Shown here: positions 1 to 8,131 of the stretch, one piece after another | Numbering within the stretch: the stretch's first letter is position 1 | How the letters are laid out: each line of letters opens with the position of its first letter | NCBI GenBank assembly: GCA_018607905.1 | Contig: JABBAP010000024.1 | Coordinates: 1 to 64,000, forward strand | Source: Paracoccaceae bacterium | GTDB taxonomy: Bacteria > Pseudomonadota > Alphaproteobacteria > Rhodobacterales > Rhodobacteraceae | Direction: 5' to 3' | DNA: 64,000 nt | The notes under the pieces: generated by a model | What the model was told of the DNA's origin: nothing | Databases searched by the model: none | The model's input: the letters and a program-made list of their open reading frames with translations, nothing else | Program-made: the position numbers and the translations under genes

Positions 1-329
1 TTGGCGGCCAGAAACATTTGTCGGCCAGTGAAAGCATGGATGAGGTCGGAAATGACCAGGGGCCAGTGAATGCGTTATGGCGGGCATTGGAACGGGATTT
101 GGGGCCGTACCAAAGCATCATTGATGACATGCATTTGGTTGATTTCAAGGTGCGTATCACGGGCAGCGGGACCGAAGCGGTTACGCGTGTTGTGATCGAC
201 AGCCAAGATGGTGACGGGCAGCGCTGGTCCACGGTTGGGGTATCAGCCAACATCGTAGATGCGAGTTTTGAGGCGTTGACCGATGCCATTAACTGGAAGT
301 TGTTGCGCGATGGCGCTGTGACGGCCTAG
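1..329 (+). CDS. cimA: Citramalate synthase, C-terminal end (5' cut by window)
   Basis: The reading frame is open from the first bases, so the gene starts outside the window. The visible residues form the C-terminal regulatory domain shared by citramalate synthase and 2-isopropylmalate synthase: a GPVNALWRALE segment, then LVDFKVRI, GTEAVTRVVID, WSTVGVSANIVDAS and a closing ALTDAINWKL. In this family the domain binds the end-product amino acid. CimA joins pyruvate and acetyl-CoA to (R)-citramalate on the threonine-independent route to isoleucine. The spelling VDFKVRI and GVSANI fits CimA better than LeuA, but the catalytic TIM barrel is outside, so LeuA-type activity cannot be excluded. A TTG at 18 could be misread as a start. 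Confidence 0.85.
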   Translation, partial: GGQKHLSASESMDEVGNDQGPVNALWRALERDLGPYQSIIDDMHLVDFKVRITGSGTEAVTRVVIDSQDGDGQRWSTVGVSANIVDASFEALTDAINWKLLRDGAVTA

Positions 330-392
330 ATTTTGCGCAGTCCTGCGATGTTAACGGGGTTGAGCCTGCTGACGCCTTTGTTTTGAAAATGG

Positions 393-425
393 GCCCTGCC
401 GAGGTTGGCGGGCTGAGATTTTTTC
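393..425 (+). terminator. Probable rho-independent terminator after cimA
   Basis: A stem GCCC(T)GCC pairs with GGCGGGC around a six-base loop, with one bulged T, followed by TGAGATTTTTTC. Its position 60 bases beyond the cimA stop fits transcript release before the sugE promoter. Confidence 0.5.
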
Positions 426-428
426 TTT

Positions 429-478
429 GTAACCTTGACGTTACTTTTGTGAGTCCTTAAATGTAACCTCAACGTTAC
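429..478 (+). promoter_or_regulatory. Promoter with two GTAAC-N6-GTTAC palindromes upstream of sugE
   Basis: Two near-identical palindromes, GTAAC-N6-GTTAC, lie at 429-444 and 463-478, 34 bases apart. A promoter-like TTGACG at 435-440 sits inside the first and TTAAAT at 457-462 lies just before the second (16-base spacer). A repressor bound to both would cover the promoter, so the pair reads as tandem operators controlling sugE and the genes after it. The regulator is not identified; palindromes of this size are typical of TetR-like dimers. No guanidine riboswitch was seen. Confidence 0.55.
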
Positions 479-493
479 ATAAGGGCATGCGCG

Positions 494-808
494 ATGGTTT
501 GGTTTATATTGTTGATTTCGGGACTGTTAGAGGTTGTTTGGGCCACGGCAATGAAGGCGTCGGATGGTTTTACGAAAGTGGGGCCGAGCATCTTGACCGG
601 TGTTGCTGCATTCTTTGGGTTTTGGTTACTGGCGTATGCAATGAAGCATCTGCCGCTTAGCACAGCGTATCCCGTTTGGGTGGGTATTGGCGCCGTCGGC
701 ACGTTTATCTTTGGGGTGATCTGGTTTGGTGAACCTGCCAGCATCTTGCGGGTGGCCAGCGTGGCGTTAATTTTAACTGGGATTATTGGCTTAAAGGTGG
801 CGTCATGA
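494..808 (+). CDS. sugE: Small multidrug resistance protein, SugE/Gdx type
   Basis: A 104-residue, four-helix membrane protein of the SMR family. The first helix has the family glutamate in GLLEVVWATAMK, which in SugE/Gdx proteins couples proton entry to export of guanidinium or quaternary cations. The WVGIGAVGTF stretch and the GIIGLK ending follow SugE rather than EmrE. SMR proteins work as antiparallel dimers; only one subunit is encoded here, so a homodimer is likely. The start has AAGGG eight bases upstream. The stop overlaps the next gene by ATGA, so translation is probably coupled. Control is probably through the tandem palindromes upstream. Confidence 0.88.
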   Translation: MVWFILLISGLLEVVWATAMKASDGFTKVGPSILTGVAAFFGFWLLAYAMKHLPLSTAYPVWVGIGAVGTFIFGVIWFGEPASILRVASVALILTGIIGLKVAS

Positions 809-1206
809 ACGGGGAAACGCTGGTTCGATTGCGTGGGATTTTGATGGGCGGAGCAGGGTTTGTTTGTCTGTGTTACGCGGTTCTTGCACTGATCATGGCG
901 CGGCCTGATCCTGTGTACCCGTTTATCCCGGGGATCGCTGGCGTTGTGGCCAGCATCGCAATTTTTGCCGCGTTTTGGCAGGCCAGCAGCGGTTCGCGAA
1001 AGCAAGCATCTGACGAGACGTTCAAGATGGAAATGAACCAAGCTGCGAAGATCGGGTTTTGGGTCGCAGTGGCTATGTATCCTGGGTTTGCACCGTTTTT
1101 GGCCTGGGAATTGACGACGTTTGAAGTGATCTATGCCGTGATGGGAACCTTAACAGCGGCGGCATTTTTGCTGTCGTTTGCATTCATCAGCTTGCGGGGG
1201 CTTTGA
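805..1206 (+). CDS. Four-helix membrane protein of unknown function
   Basis: 133 residues with about four hydrophobic segments (roughly 12-32, 40-58, 84-103 and 110-130) separated by a short charged loop near residues 60-80 (SSGSRKQASDETFK). No catalytic motif was recognised. It overlaps sugE by ATGA and the XRE regulator by one base, so the three form one transcript. Small membrane proteins paired with a compact XRE repressor are common and the pair may form a signalling unit, but that is inference. Confidence 0.7.
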   Translation: MNGETLVRLRGILMGGAGFVCLCYAVLALIMARPDPVYPFIPGIAGVVASIAIFAAFWQASSGSRKQASDETFKMEMNQAAKIGFWVAVAMYPGFAPFLAWELTTFEVIYAVMGTLTAAAFLLSFAFISLRGL

Positions 1207-1412
1207 TGCCAAAATTGCGCAACCACCTAAAGGAATTGCGCAGCGCTGCTGGCTTGACACAAGCGCAGTTGGCGCAAGCGGTGGGCGTGTCGCGCAAAAC
1301 AATCAACACGATCGAAAATAGGATTTTTGTACCAAGCACGGTGCTTTCCCTACAAATTGCAGCGGAATTGAAGGTTTCGGTGCATGACGTTTTTGAATTG
1401 GAAGAGGAATAA
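1206..1412 (+). CDS. Compact XRE-family helix-turn-helix regulator
   Basis: 68 residues, nearly all of it one XRE/Cro helix-turn-helix. LTQAQLAQAVGVSRKTINTI gives helices 2 and 3, followed by NRIFVPSTVLSLQIAAEL and a short acidic tail FELEEE. Proteins of this size (YozG-like) bind DNA as dimers with no separate ligand domain. The start is the ATG at 1206, overlapping the preceding stop by one base; a TTG at 1203 would add only one residue. It may autoregulate its operon, but whether it binds the palindromes at 429-478 cannot be told. Confidence 0.85.
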   Translation: MPKLRNHLKELRSAAGLTQAQLAQAVGVSRKTINTIENRIFVPSTVLSLQIAAELKVSVHDVFELEEE

Positions 1413-1416
1413 AGTG

Positions 1417-2379
1417 ATGGGCACTGTGTTAAAGGTTTTGCGGTTTGCTGCGATTTCAGCTGGGATTTATCTGTTGATTGCTGGTGGATTGATCCTGTCG
1501 CAATGGCCCGTGGGTAAAGTTGAGGGCGAGGGGCTTGCGTTTGAAAAGTTGGTGTTTGATCACGTTGCAATTAAGCCTGAAAGGTACACCGCGCGTGATG
1601 GAACAACGATGAATGTGCGGGTTCGCGGCGGTGACGGCCCGTTGGTTGTAATCGTGCATGGATCTGGCGGGCACGGCGGTGGTTATGATTGGTTGGCAGA
1701 GCAAATTAGCCTGACGGGTGCAGAAGTTTTGCTCCCTGATTTGCGCGGACATTTTGGTGCGGATGGCCGCAGCGGTGACGTGGATTACATCGGGCAGTAC
1801 GAAGACGATTTGGCTGATTTGATCGCAAAATACCGCGCTGAAGGGCAAAAAGTTGTTATGGTTGGGCATTCGTCTGGCGGCGGATTGGTGACGCGATTTG
1901 CGGGCGGAGACCATGGCGAGATGCTGGACGGAGCAATTCTGCTCGCGCCTTTTCTAAAATATAATGCGCCAACGATGCGGGAAAATGCAGGCGGGTGGGG
2001 CCATGTCTTAACACGCCGTATGATTGGTCTTTCGATGTTGAACAATGTCGGGATTACCTTGGCCAATGGTGCAACTGTGCTTCAGTTTAACCTTCCTGAA
2101 GGGCGATTGGCTGAAACCATGACGGGGGCGTATTCTTATCGGTTAAACACGTCTTATGCACCGCGTGCGGATTATTTTGCGGATATCGCTGCGTTACCGA
2201 AATTTAAACTGATCGTTGGCGCAGATGACGAAGCGTTCAGGGCGCAGGAATATAAAACTTTGATGACGGGCGTGACAGACAAGGGCAGCTATCATGTTTT
2301 GGATGGCGTTTCGCACTTGGATGTGTTTTTGCAGGATCAAACAGCGGCTTTGATCGCAGAGTTCTTAGGCGGGGTTTAA
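1417..2379 (+). CDS. Membrane-anchored alpha/beta hydrolase (serine hydrolase)
   Basis: 320 residues. Residues 8-29 form a signal anchor, so the catalytic part should lie in the periplasm or at the membrane face. HGSGGHGGGYDWLAE (from residue 81) is the oxyanion-hole loop. GHSSGG places the nucleophile at Ser152, VGADDEAF supplies a likely acid and GVSHLDVF the histidine. The fold resembles lysophospholipase and monoglyceride-lipase types; the substrate is unknown. The ATG at 1417 is chosen because AGAGGAATAAAG precedes it; an in-frame ATG at 1384 lies within the upstream regulator gene. The stop overlaps the next start as TAATG. Confidence 0.82.
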   Translation: MGTVLKVLRFAAISAGIYLLIAGGLILSQWPVGKVEGEGLAFEKLVFDHVAIKPERYTARDGTTMNVRVRGGDGPLVVIVHGSGGHGGGYDWLAEQISLTGAEVLLPDLRGHFGADGRSGDVDYIGQYEDDLADLIAKYRAEGQKVVMVGHSSGGGLVTRFAGGDHGEMLDGAILLAPFLKYNAPTMRENAGGWGHVLTRRMIGLSMLNNVGITLANGATVLQFNLPEGRLAETMTGAYSYRLNTSYAPRADYFADIAALPKFKLIVGADDEAFRAQEYKTLMTGVTDKGSYHVLDGVSHLDVFLQDQTAALIAEFLGGV

Positions 2380-3164
2380 TGCAAAGCGAGATTTCCCAAG
2401 ATATTGCGCAATGCGCGCAAACGGTTCGAACGGGTGATCCTGATCGGTTTCTAAGTGCGATGACCGCCAGCGGCGAAACGCGCGACGCGTTGATGGTTTT
2501 GTATGCCTTTAACGTCGAGGTGTCGCGTGCGCCTTGGGTGACGGCAGAACCGATGATCGCGGAAATGCGGTTGCAGTGGTGGTTTGATGCTATCGAGGAA
2601 ATCTTTGAGGGTGGGGCGGTTCGCCGACATCAAGTTGTTACGCCGCTAGCTGAATTGGTGCGGCGAACGGGATTGCGCCGTGATTGGTTGCATGGGATCG
2701 TTGGCGCGCGCCAGTGGGATATTTACAAAGAGCCCCATGCAGATGGGGATGCGTTGGACGGATATTTAAGCGCAACAGGTGGTGGCTTGATGGGTTTGGC
2801 TGTTGCGTCCTGCGGCGGAGACGGGGACGCAGCGTATGAATATGGCGCGGGATGTGCGGTTGCACGATTGTTGCTGGCTGTTCCTGCGTTGGAACAAGCC
2901 GCGCGCTATCCTTTGGTGGATGGCACGACGACGGGTATCAAAACGCTGGCAGAGGCAGGTTTGGCACGCGCTGAGGCAGCCCGTCGAATGATGGGCAAGC
3001 CTTCGAAGGGCGCGCGGGCTGCGCTGCGTGCCGACTGGGTCGCGCGAGGAATTTTGAAGCAAGCCGTGCGAGACCCTGCGTTGGTTGCGGCAGGTGGTTT
3101 GGGGATGTCAGATGCCGGCAAAAAATTGCGGCTGATTTGGATGTCTGCTTTGGGAAGATATTAG
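2379..3164 (+). CDS. Squalene/phytoene synthase family protein, NDUFAF6-like
   Basis: 261 residues of the all-helical isoprenoid synthase fold. Segments such as LYAFNVEVSRAPWV, EMRLQWWFDAIEEIF and ATGGGLMGLA match the family. The two aspartate-rich DxxxD motifs that bind magnesium-diphosphate in real phytoene or squalene synthases are not present. Homologues without these motifs, typified by mitochondrial NDUFAF6, act in respiratory complex I assembly rather than isoprenoid synthesis. That role is inferred here; carotenoid synthesis is unlikely, as no crt genes are near. It overlaps the hydrolase upstream (TAATG). Confidence 0.72.
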   Translation: MQSEISQDIAQCAQTVRTGDPDRFLSAMTASGETRDALMVLYAFNVEVSRAPWVTAEPMIAEMRLQWWFDAIEEIFEGGAVRRHQVVTPLAELVRRTGLRRDWLHGIVGARQWDIYKEPHADGDALDGYLSATGGGLMGLAVASCGGDGDAAYEYGAGCAVARLLLAVPALEQAARYPLVDGTTTGIKTLAEAGLARAEAARRMMGKPSKGARAALRADWVARGILKQAVRDPALVAAGGLGMSDAGKKLRLIWMSALGRY

Positions 3165-3184
3165 ATATCTAAGGAACATTGAAG

Positions 3185-3781
3185 CTATTTTAGGGTTGCT
3201 TTGATGCCATCTAATTCGGGCTGCCAGTTGCGGAGTGCTTTGGTGGCTTTTTTCATGAGTTTTGCTTCGCGACCACGTAAATTTCCGATGATGAGGTTTT
3301 GGGATTCTGTCAGATCGGTAAAGATCGCAGTTGCAAAGGCGCGGGTGTTTTGGGTCATATAGCCTGACCAACCTGCATCTGCAGCGCCTTGCAATTGGAT
3401 AAGGCCAAAGCCGTGAATAATGCAGTGCAGATCGGTTGCAAGTTCGTGCGCCCCTTCGCCCCCTGGAAGTGTTTCAACATGCGGTTCGAGTTTGGCGTGC
3501 ATAAGTTCATGGGCCAACATCGAAATGAAATCGAGCGGCTTGCCCATCACCAATGGGTTGTAGGTGATCAGAGGTTCGACATCATCGTGAAAGTATTGGC
3601 CAGCAATCATACTGGTTTGGCCATGTTCAAAGCTATGCTCGGGAGCAAGTTGAGGGATTGGTTCGAGCCTAATTTTCAGATGATTAAGGTGCAGGAGCCG
3701 TTTAACGTCATTGAAAACACCGAGGGCTGAGGCGTGATCGCCGCCACCTTTTGCCGTGAAATAATCTTTGGTTGGGCGCAC
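3185..3781 (-). CDS. HExxH metallopeptidase-like protein of unknown function
   Basis: About 198 residues. SMLAHELMHAKLEPH carries an HExxH zinc motif, and 20 residues on HELATDLHCIIHGFG could supply the third ligand, as in gluzincin-like peptidases. No signal peptide or membrane helix, so probably cytoplasmic. The only usual start is GTG at 3781, with no clear ribosome site. The frame stays open upstream to a stop at 3836-3838 and reads INHYGPAFWQSPSSLV, which looks like real protein. The true start could be an unusual codon such as ATA at 3826, or a start may have been lost. The family was not recognised. Confidence 0.6.
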   Translation of the reverse strand: MRPTKDYFTAKGGGDHASALGVFNDVKRLLHLNHLKIRLEPIPQLAPEHSFEHGQTSMIAGQYFHDDVEPLITYNPLVMGKPLDFISMLAHELMHAKLEPHVETLPGGEGAHELATDLHCIIHGFGLIQLQGAADAGWSGYMTQNTRAFATAIFTDLTESQNLIIGNLRGREAKLMKKATKALRNWQPELDGIKATLK

Positions 3782-3895
3782 GAGGCTGCTTGGGCTTTGC
3801 CAAAACGCGGGGCCGTAGTGATTTATTGCCCAAGCCTAGTTGTCGAACACCCAAAGGGCGAGGTCTTCACTTATGAAATTTGTTTTCCAGAACAT

Positions 3896-5116
3896 TTATG
3901 CTTTTTTGCGGGTAATCATCGAAAGCCAAACAAGCGAGCCGAACGCGAGCGCCAAGAAGGGGACCATCGCGTAGTTTACGGCGTTCCAGCCTTCAACAGG
4001 ATTGCCGCCAGAGCAGTTCATCAGGCCCCCTGACGCCAGTGATGCGATGGTCACGAGGCCAAAGACGAGGAAGTCGTTCATGCCTTGGACGGGACCGCGT
4101 TCATCGGCGGTATGGGCGGTGGCAAGCATGGCGGTTGCGCCGATGAAGCCGAAGTTCCAGCCGATACCAAGCAGGATCAACGCGATGTAAAAGTTCGAAA
4201 GATCGACGCCAGAGAGCGCGACAACACCTGCGCCCATGAGGATAAACAGGCCTGCGCCCATGACCCGTTCAACGCCGAAACGCGCGATGATGTGGCCTGT
4301 GAAAAAGCTAGGAACAAACATCGCAAGGACGTGGGCGGTTACGATATGACCAGCCGTGTCTTTGGAGAACCCGCACCCAACGACGGCCAAGGGCGTGGAG
4401 GTCATCACGAGGTTCATCAGGGAATACGACACCATCGCGCAAATCACTGCGGTCGCGATACGGGGGGATTTTAGCAGCTCAAGGCGGGAGCGGCCTGAAT
4501 ATGGGCCTGCTGTTGTGTGTTTTGCTGTGCCTGAGATCAACATCGGGAAGATGACAAAGCCGATGCAATTTAGCACGAATGCGGCGGCATAAACGCCCAT
4601 GAACGGGACGACCAGTGCATCAAATGTGGCAGAGCCGAGTTGCGGGCCGATCACAGCCGACGCGAGGCCTGCAGCCATGACATATGAGATGGCTTTGGGG
4701 CGGTAATCGTCTGAGGCGGCGTCTGAGGCGGCAAAGCGATAAAAGCCGTGCGCGGACATGTAAATGCCCGTGAAATAAGAGCCGAGTAGCAGCAGTGGAA
4801 AGGAACTAATGTAAATTGCGATGGCCGATAGCAGTGCGCCAGTGGCACCGCCTGCAGCACCGAGCATGAAGCCTTTGGTGCGCCCAAAACGTGCCATGAA
4901 AGCAGAGAGCCACGGTGCGGTTGTCATGGAGCCAAAGACGATAAGTGAGATCGGCAGCGTTGCAAAGCAGATGTTAGATGCGAGTTGCTGCCCTGCGAGA
5001 CCTGAAAACGTAAACAGGAGCGGCATTTGCGCGCCAAGGACGGCCTGGGCGATGATCAGGATCAGCACATTGCGCTTGGCGATTTGGTCTTGGGTCATGT
5101 TTGCAGCATTGGTCAT
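3896..5116 (-). CDS. Major facilitator superfamily transporter
   Basis: 406 residues with about twelve hydrophobic segments. The cytoplasmic loop after helix 2 reads MARFGRTKGFMLGA, a form of the MFS loop 2-3 motif, and GHIIARFGVERVMGAG is its repeat in the second half. The closest recalled group is a YajR-like set of bacterial MFS proteins; substrate unknown. A second in-frame ATG (residue 7) could be the real start, as neither has a strong ribosome site. It reads toward the metallopeptidase-like gene 114 bases downstream on the same strand. Confidence 0.82.
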   Translation of the reverse strand: MTNAANMTQDQIAKRNVLILIIAQAVLGAQMPLLFTFSGLAGQQLASNICFATLPISLIVFGSMTTAPWLSAFMARFGRTKGFMLGAAGGATGALLSAIAIYISSFPLLLLGSYFTGIYMSAHGFYRFAASDAASDDYRPKAISYVMAAGLASAVIGPQLGSATFDALVVPFMGVYAAAFVLNCIGFVIFPMLISGTAKHTTAGPYSGRSRLELLKSPRIATAVICAMVSYSLMNLVMTSTPLAVVGCGFSKDTAGHIVTAHVLAMFVPSFFTGHIIARFGVERVMGAGLFILMGAGVVALSGVDLSNFYIALILLGIGWNFGFIGATAMLATAHTADERGPVQGMNDFLVFGLVTIASLASGGLMNCSGGNPVEGWNAVNYAMVPFLALAFGSLVWLSMITRKKA

Positions 5117-5179
5117 GAGGTAATCGGTAGTGGGGATTGGGGGGCAAGGGCAAGGGGAATGTTTGTGACGTTGGGGTTT

Positions 5180-5201
5180 GGATATTTTTGGCCAGAAGAA
5201 G
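5180..5201. repeat. Dispersed GGATATTTTTGG...AGAAGAAG motif, copy 1
   Basis: The intergenic space reads GGATATTTTTGG followed by CCAGAAGAAG. A related string lies at 11200-11223, and a weaker match overlaps the end of the tusA-like gene near 60511-60536. Similar strings are familiar from intergenic DNA of other Rhodobacterales by recall; no function is known to me. Confidence 0.4.
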
Positions 5202-5305
5202 CATGGGGGGTCGGTGACCAGAACAATTCGGTGGGACTTTGGCGCAGAACAATGTTAGGTTGAATTTACGTATTGATTTTGAAGTTTTGTCAAAAGGGAT
5301 TTTTC

Positions 5306-5911
5306 GTGGAGGTGGTGGTTTTTTTCATTTTGAGCTTTGTCGTCCTTGCGATCATTTTTTCAAATACGCAGAGAGACAATCGCCGGAGTAAACGACGTAT
5401 TCCGCCTAAATTTCGGCCTAACCCCCAGTATAGAAAGCGCGTCAAACGACAGGTCTTTGACAACAAAAGTGCAACGCCGTTGCCTTTGCCAAGAGTTTTA
5501 GAAGGGTTTGCGCGTATTATTGACGGCGATAGCCTGATCATCAACAAAACTCAGGTGAGATTGTATGGGGTAGACGCGCCAGAGTTGAACCATCCCTACG
5601 GGCAAAAGGCGAAATGGGCTTTGATCCATATGTGCAAAGGTCAGAAAATTCGGGCGGAAGTTACTGAAATAGATAGCTATGGGCGAACGGTCGCGCTTTG
5701 CTTTACGGAAGAAGGCAGGGATATTTCCGCAGAAATGGTTCGTCAGGGATTGGCGATTGATTGGCCGAAATTTTCTGGAGGTGTGTATCACAAACTGGAG
5801 CCTAAAGGTGTTCGCAAAAAACTCTGGTTGGCTGATGCACGGCAGCACGGTCGCATGCATATTTGGGAGCAGTTTGAAGCCCGTCAAAAAGCGAAATTAG
5901 ACGCGAAATAG
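5306..5911 (+). CDS. Membrane-anchored thermonuclease-family (SNase-like) protein
   Basis: 201 residues. An N-terminal helix (residues 2-19) is followed by a basic stretch (RRSKRRIPPKFRP) and then an SNase-fold domain from about residue 65: ARIIDGDSLIINK, VRLYGVDAPELNHPYG and DSYGRTVA supply the calcium-binding aspartates and active-site arginines of the family. Such proteins cleave DNA or RNA with calcium. The basic segment next to the membrane could hold nucleic acid. GTG at 5306 is chosen as start because AAGGGA lies six bases upstream; a TTG at 5273 would insert polar residues ahead of the membrane helix. Confidence 0.82.
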   Translation: MEVVVFFILSFVVLAIIFSNTQRDNRRSKRRIPPKFRPNPQYRKRVKRQVFDNKSATPLPLPRVLEGFARIIDGDSLIINKTQVRLYGVDAPELNHPYGQKAKWALIHMCKGQKIRAEVTEIDSYGRTVALCFTEEGRDISAEMVRQGLAIDWPKFSGGVYHKLEPKGVRKKLWLADARQHGRMHIWEQFEARQKAKLDAK

Positions 5912-5923
5912 GGGATGTGATTC

Positions 5924-7183
5924 TCAGTCAGGCGCAATCACATGTGCAAACGAGCCTGAGATTTTGCCGTTTTGTAGGCCCATGTCTGGGAGGGATGTGC
6001 CTTCGGCGTCGGTGGTTCTGAATAACGGTTTTCCGTCTGCTTTCAATGTTGTGGCGTAGTGAAATTCGTGGGCTTTCAGAGGTGTGGTCCACTGGCCACC
6101 ATTGGGGGTGAGGTTTCGATATCCTAGGTGCAATTTGCGTTTGGCGAAACTGGTTTCGAGCGATAGCAGGCCTGCCATTTTATGGCGGGTTCCGTCAGCA
6201 TTGATCAGACCTTCGCCGAGCATCATGTAACCGCCGCATTCGCCATAGATGGAGGGGGATGTGCGCAAGCCATTTAGGAAAACTTCATTTGCGGCGAGTT
6301 TGCCTGCGTGAAGTTCAGGATAACCGCCGGGTAGGAATACAAGATCACAAGGCGGAGGTGGTTCGTTCGCGAGCGGCGAGAAAGTTTGAATTTCTGCACC
6401 TGCCGCGTGCCAGCCTTGCAGCAAATGGGGGTAGGCAAAGGCAAAGGCGGTGTCAGATGCGACGGAAATGCGCTGGGCGGGTGGCGGCAAGATCGTTGCT
6501 GGCGCTTTGGACTGAATTTGTTGTGTGGCCAGCGCGAAAAGGGCGTCGATATCGACGGAGGTTTCCACGATATCAGCTGCTTGGTCGAGAAACGCGTTTA
6601 AATCGGGGTGTTCACTGGCCTGGATCAATCCCAGATGGCGCGAGGGGGTTTGCAGATTTGGTTGGCGTAAGATCGAACCGAGAATTGGGATGTTCAGCGG
6701 TTCAAGCGCAATGCGGACCATGCGTTCGTGACGTGGCGATCCGACTTTGTTCAATATCAAGCCCGCGATGTTTATCGTAGGATCGAGGGTGGCGAAACCG
6801 TGCGCGATTGCGGCGGCGGATTGTGCTTGGTGGCTGATATCTAGGATCAGGATAACTGGCAGGTTTAGAATGCGCGCAAGGTCAGCTGTCGCGCCTTTGC
6901 CGTTGGGAGGTGCGCCGTCGAAAAGGCCCATTGCGCCCTCGATCAGGAGGGTTTCGTCGCCCTCTGCGAGGTTGCGGATTGTGTCTGGCGTCATGGCCCA
7001 AGCATCGAGGTTTAGGCATTCGGCCCCAGAGGCCGCCGCGTGAAAGCGCGGGTCAATATAATCGGGGCCAGATTTGGCAGAACGAATGGGCACGCCGCGA
7101 TTGTAGAGAGCGCGCAACAGGCCAAGTGTAATGGTGGTTTTGCCGCTGGCAGAGCCGGGGGCAGAGAGGATCAGGCCCGGCAT
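5924..7183 (-). CDS. cobB: Cobyrinate / hydrogenobyrinate a,c-diamide synthase
   Basis: 419 residues. The N-terminal domain has the P-loop APGSASGKTT near residue 10 and a dethiobiotin-synthase-like ATPase fold (SGPDYIDPRFH, EGAMGLFDG). The C-terminal domain is a class I glutamine amidotransferase with the nucleophile cysteine in YGECGGYM and a histidine in AHEFHYA. The enzyme amidates the a and c side chains of the corrin ring using ATP and glutamine. The start at 7183 overlaps the cobA stop (TAATG), so the two are translationally coupled; longer in-frame extensions lie within cobA. Confidence 0.93.
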   Translation of the reverse strand: MPGLILSAPGSASGKTTITLGLLRALYNRGVPIRSAKSGPDYIDPRFHAAASGAECLNLDAWAMTPDTIRNLAEGDETLLIEGAMGLFDGAPPNGKGATADLARILNLPVILILDISHQAQSAAAIAHGFATLDPTINIAGLILNKVGSPRHERMVRIALEPLNIPILGSILRQPNLQTPSRHLGLIQASEHPDLNAFLDQAADIVETSVDIDALFALATQQIQSKAPATILPPPAQRISVASDTAFAFAYPHLLQGWHAAGAEIQTFSPLANEPPPPCDLVFLPGGYPELHAGKLAANEVFLNGLRTSPSIYGECGGYMMLGEGLINADGTRHKMAGLLSLETSFAKRKLHLGYRNLTPNGGQWTTPLKAHEFHYATTLKADGKPLFRTTDAEGTSLPDMGLQNGKISGSFAHVIAPD

Positions 7184-8034
7184 TAGCCTGTTTCGGCTGG
7201 TCGGCCGCGACCGAGCGGATCGGTGTTTCGCGGTGCTTCGCCTTTGGCCATCGAGGCCCAATCGAGTGTTTGGCGCATGAGAACAGATTTGCCGACGCAG
7301 ACGATTGCTGGCGGGGTCAGGCTGAATTTTTTGATATCGGCGACCATCGTGGCGAGGGTGGTTTCGAGGACTTTTTGATCGGGAGTGGTGGCCGATGTAA
7401 CAACGGCGCAGGGCTCATCTGGGGCGCGACCAGCGGCAAGCAATTCGCCGGTGATACGCTCCATGTGTTTCATACCCATGTAGATCACGAGGACTTGGGA
7501 GCCGTCGGAAATGGCTTTCCAGTTGAGCGAGGAAGGTGTTTCGCCTGATTGATCGTGGCCCGTTACGAAGGTGACAGATTGGTTCACGTCGCGGTGGGTG
7601 ACGGGAATGCCCGCATAGGCAAGGCCGCCAATACCTGCGGAAATGCCCGGAATGATGCGGATGGGGATGCCATGTTGAACGAGGGTTTGGCCCTCTTCTC
7701 CGCCGCGACCAAACACGAATGGATCGCCGCCCTTGAGGCGCAGAACACGTTTGCCCTGTTTGGCAAGCTCGACAAGGCGCAGCGAGATATCGCGTTGTTT
7801 TGCCGAGGGTTTTCCGCCGCGTTTGCCTGCGTATTCTAGCGTTGTAGTCGGACCAGCCCATTCGAGAATGCGTTTATCAACGAGGGCATCATAAACAATA
7901 ACATCCGCTTGGCGCAGGGCATTAAGTGCGTGCAAAGTTAGCAAACCAGGATCGCCTGGGCCCGCACCACAAAGCCAGACCCAACCTTGTTCCAAGGTGG
8001 GCCAATCGCTGTTGGGAAGAGGATTCGTTGTCAT
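7183..8034 (-). CDS. cobA: Uroporphyrinogen-III C-methyltransferase
   Basis: 283 residues. WLCGAGPGDPGLLTL and VYDALVDKRIL start the SAM-binding tetrapyrrole methylase fold, followed by KRGGKPSAKQ, LRLKGGDPFVFGRGGEE and GISAGIGGLAYAGIPVTHR, the signature stretches of SUMT. It methylates uroporphyrinogen III at C2 and C7 to precorrin-2, the branch point to cobalamin and siroheme. There is no fused CysG-type dehydrogenase domain. The ATG at 8034 is preferred; the frame extends upstream without homology. It is divergent from cbiD across about 100 bases. Confidence 0.95.
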   Translation of the reverse strand: MTTNPLPNSDWPTLEQGWVWLCGAGPGDPGLLTLHALNALRQADVIVYDALVDKRILEWAGPTTTLEYAGKRGGKPSAKQRDISLRLVELAKQGKRVLRLKGGDPFVFGRGGEEGQTLVQHGIPIRIIPGISAGIGGLAYAGIPVTHRDVNQSVTFVTGHDQSGETPSSLNWKAISDGSQVLVIYMGMKHMERITGELLAAGRAPDEPCAVVTSATTPDQKVLETTLATMVADIKKFSLTPPAIVCVGKSVLMRQTLDWASMAKGEAPRNTDPLGRGRPAETG

Positions 8035-8131
8035 AGGTTTGTTATGTACCGATCTGCTGACGTTTCCAAGCAAATACACGACGTAATTTGAGCCGTTGGC
8101 GTCAGGATTTTTCACGCCTATAATCAGCGCG

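Noticed and set aside
330-428. Guanidine riboswitch upstream of sugE
   Set aside because: The conserved ykkC-type motifs are absent; a terminator and palindromic operators explain the region.
475-1041. Long minus-strand open frame over sugE and the following gene
   Set aside because: It is the antisense of a clear SMR gene, has low-complexity composition and no ribosome site.
8035-8131. Cobalamin riboswitch between cobA and cbiD
   Set aside because: The gap is only 97 bases and shows no B12-box or aptamer helices.
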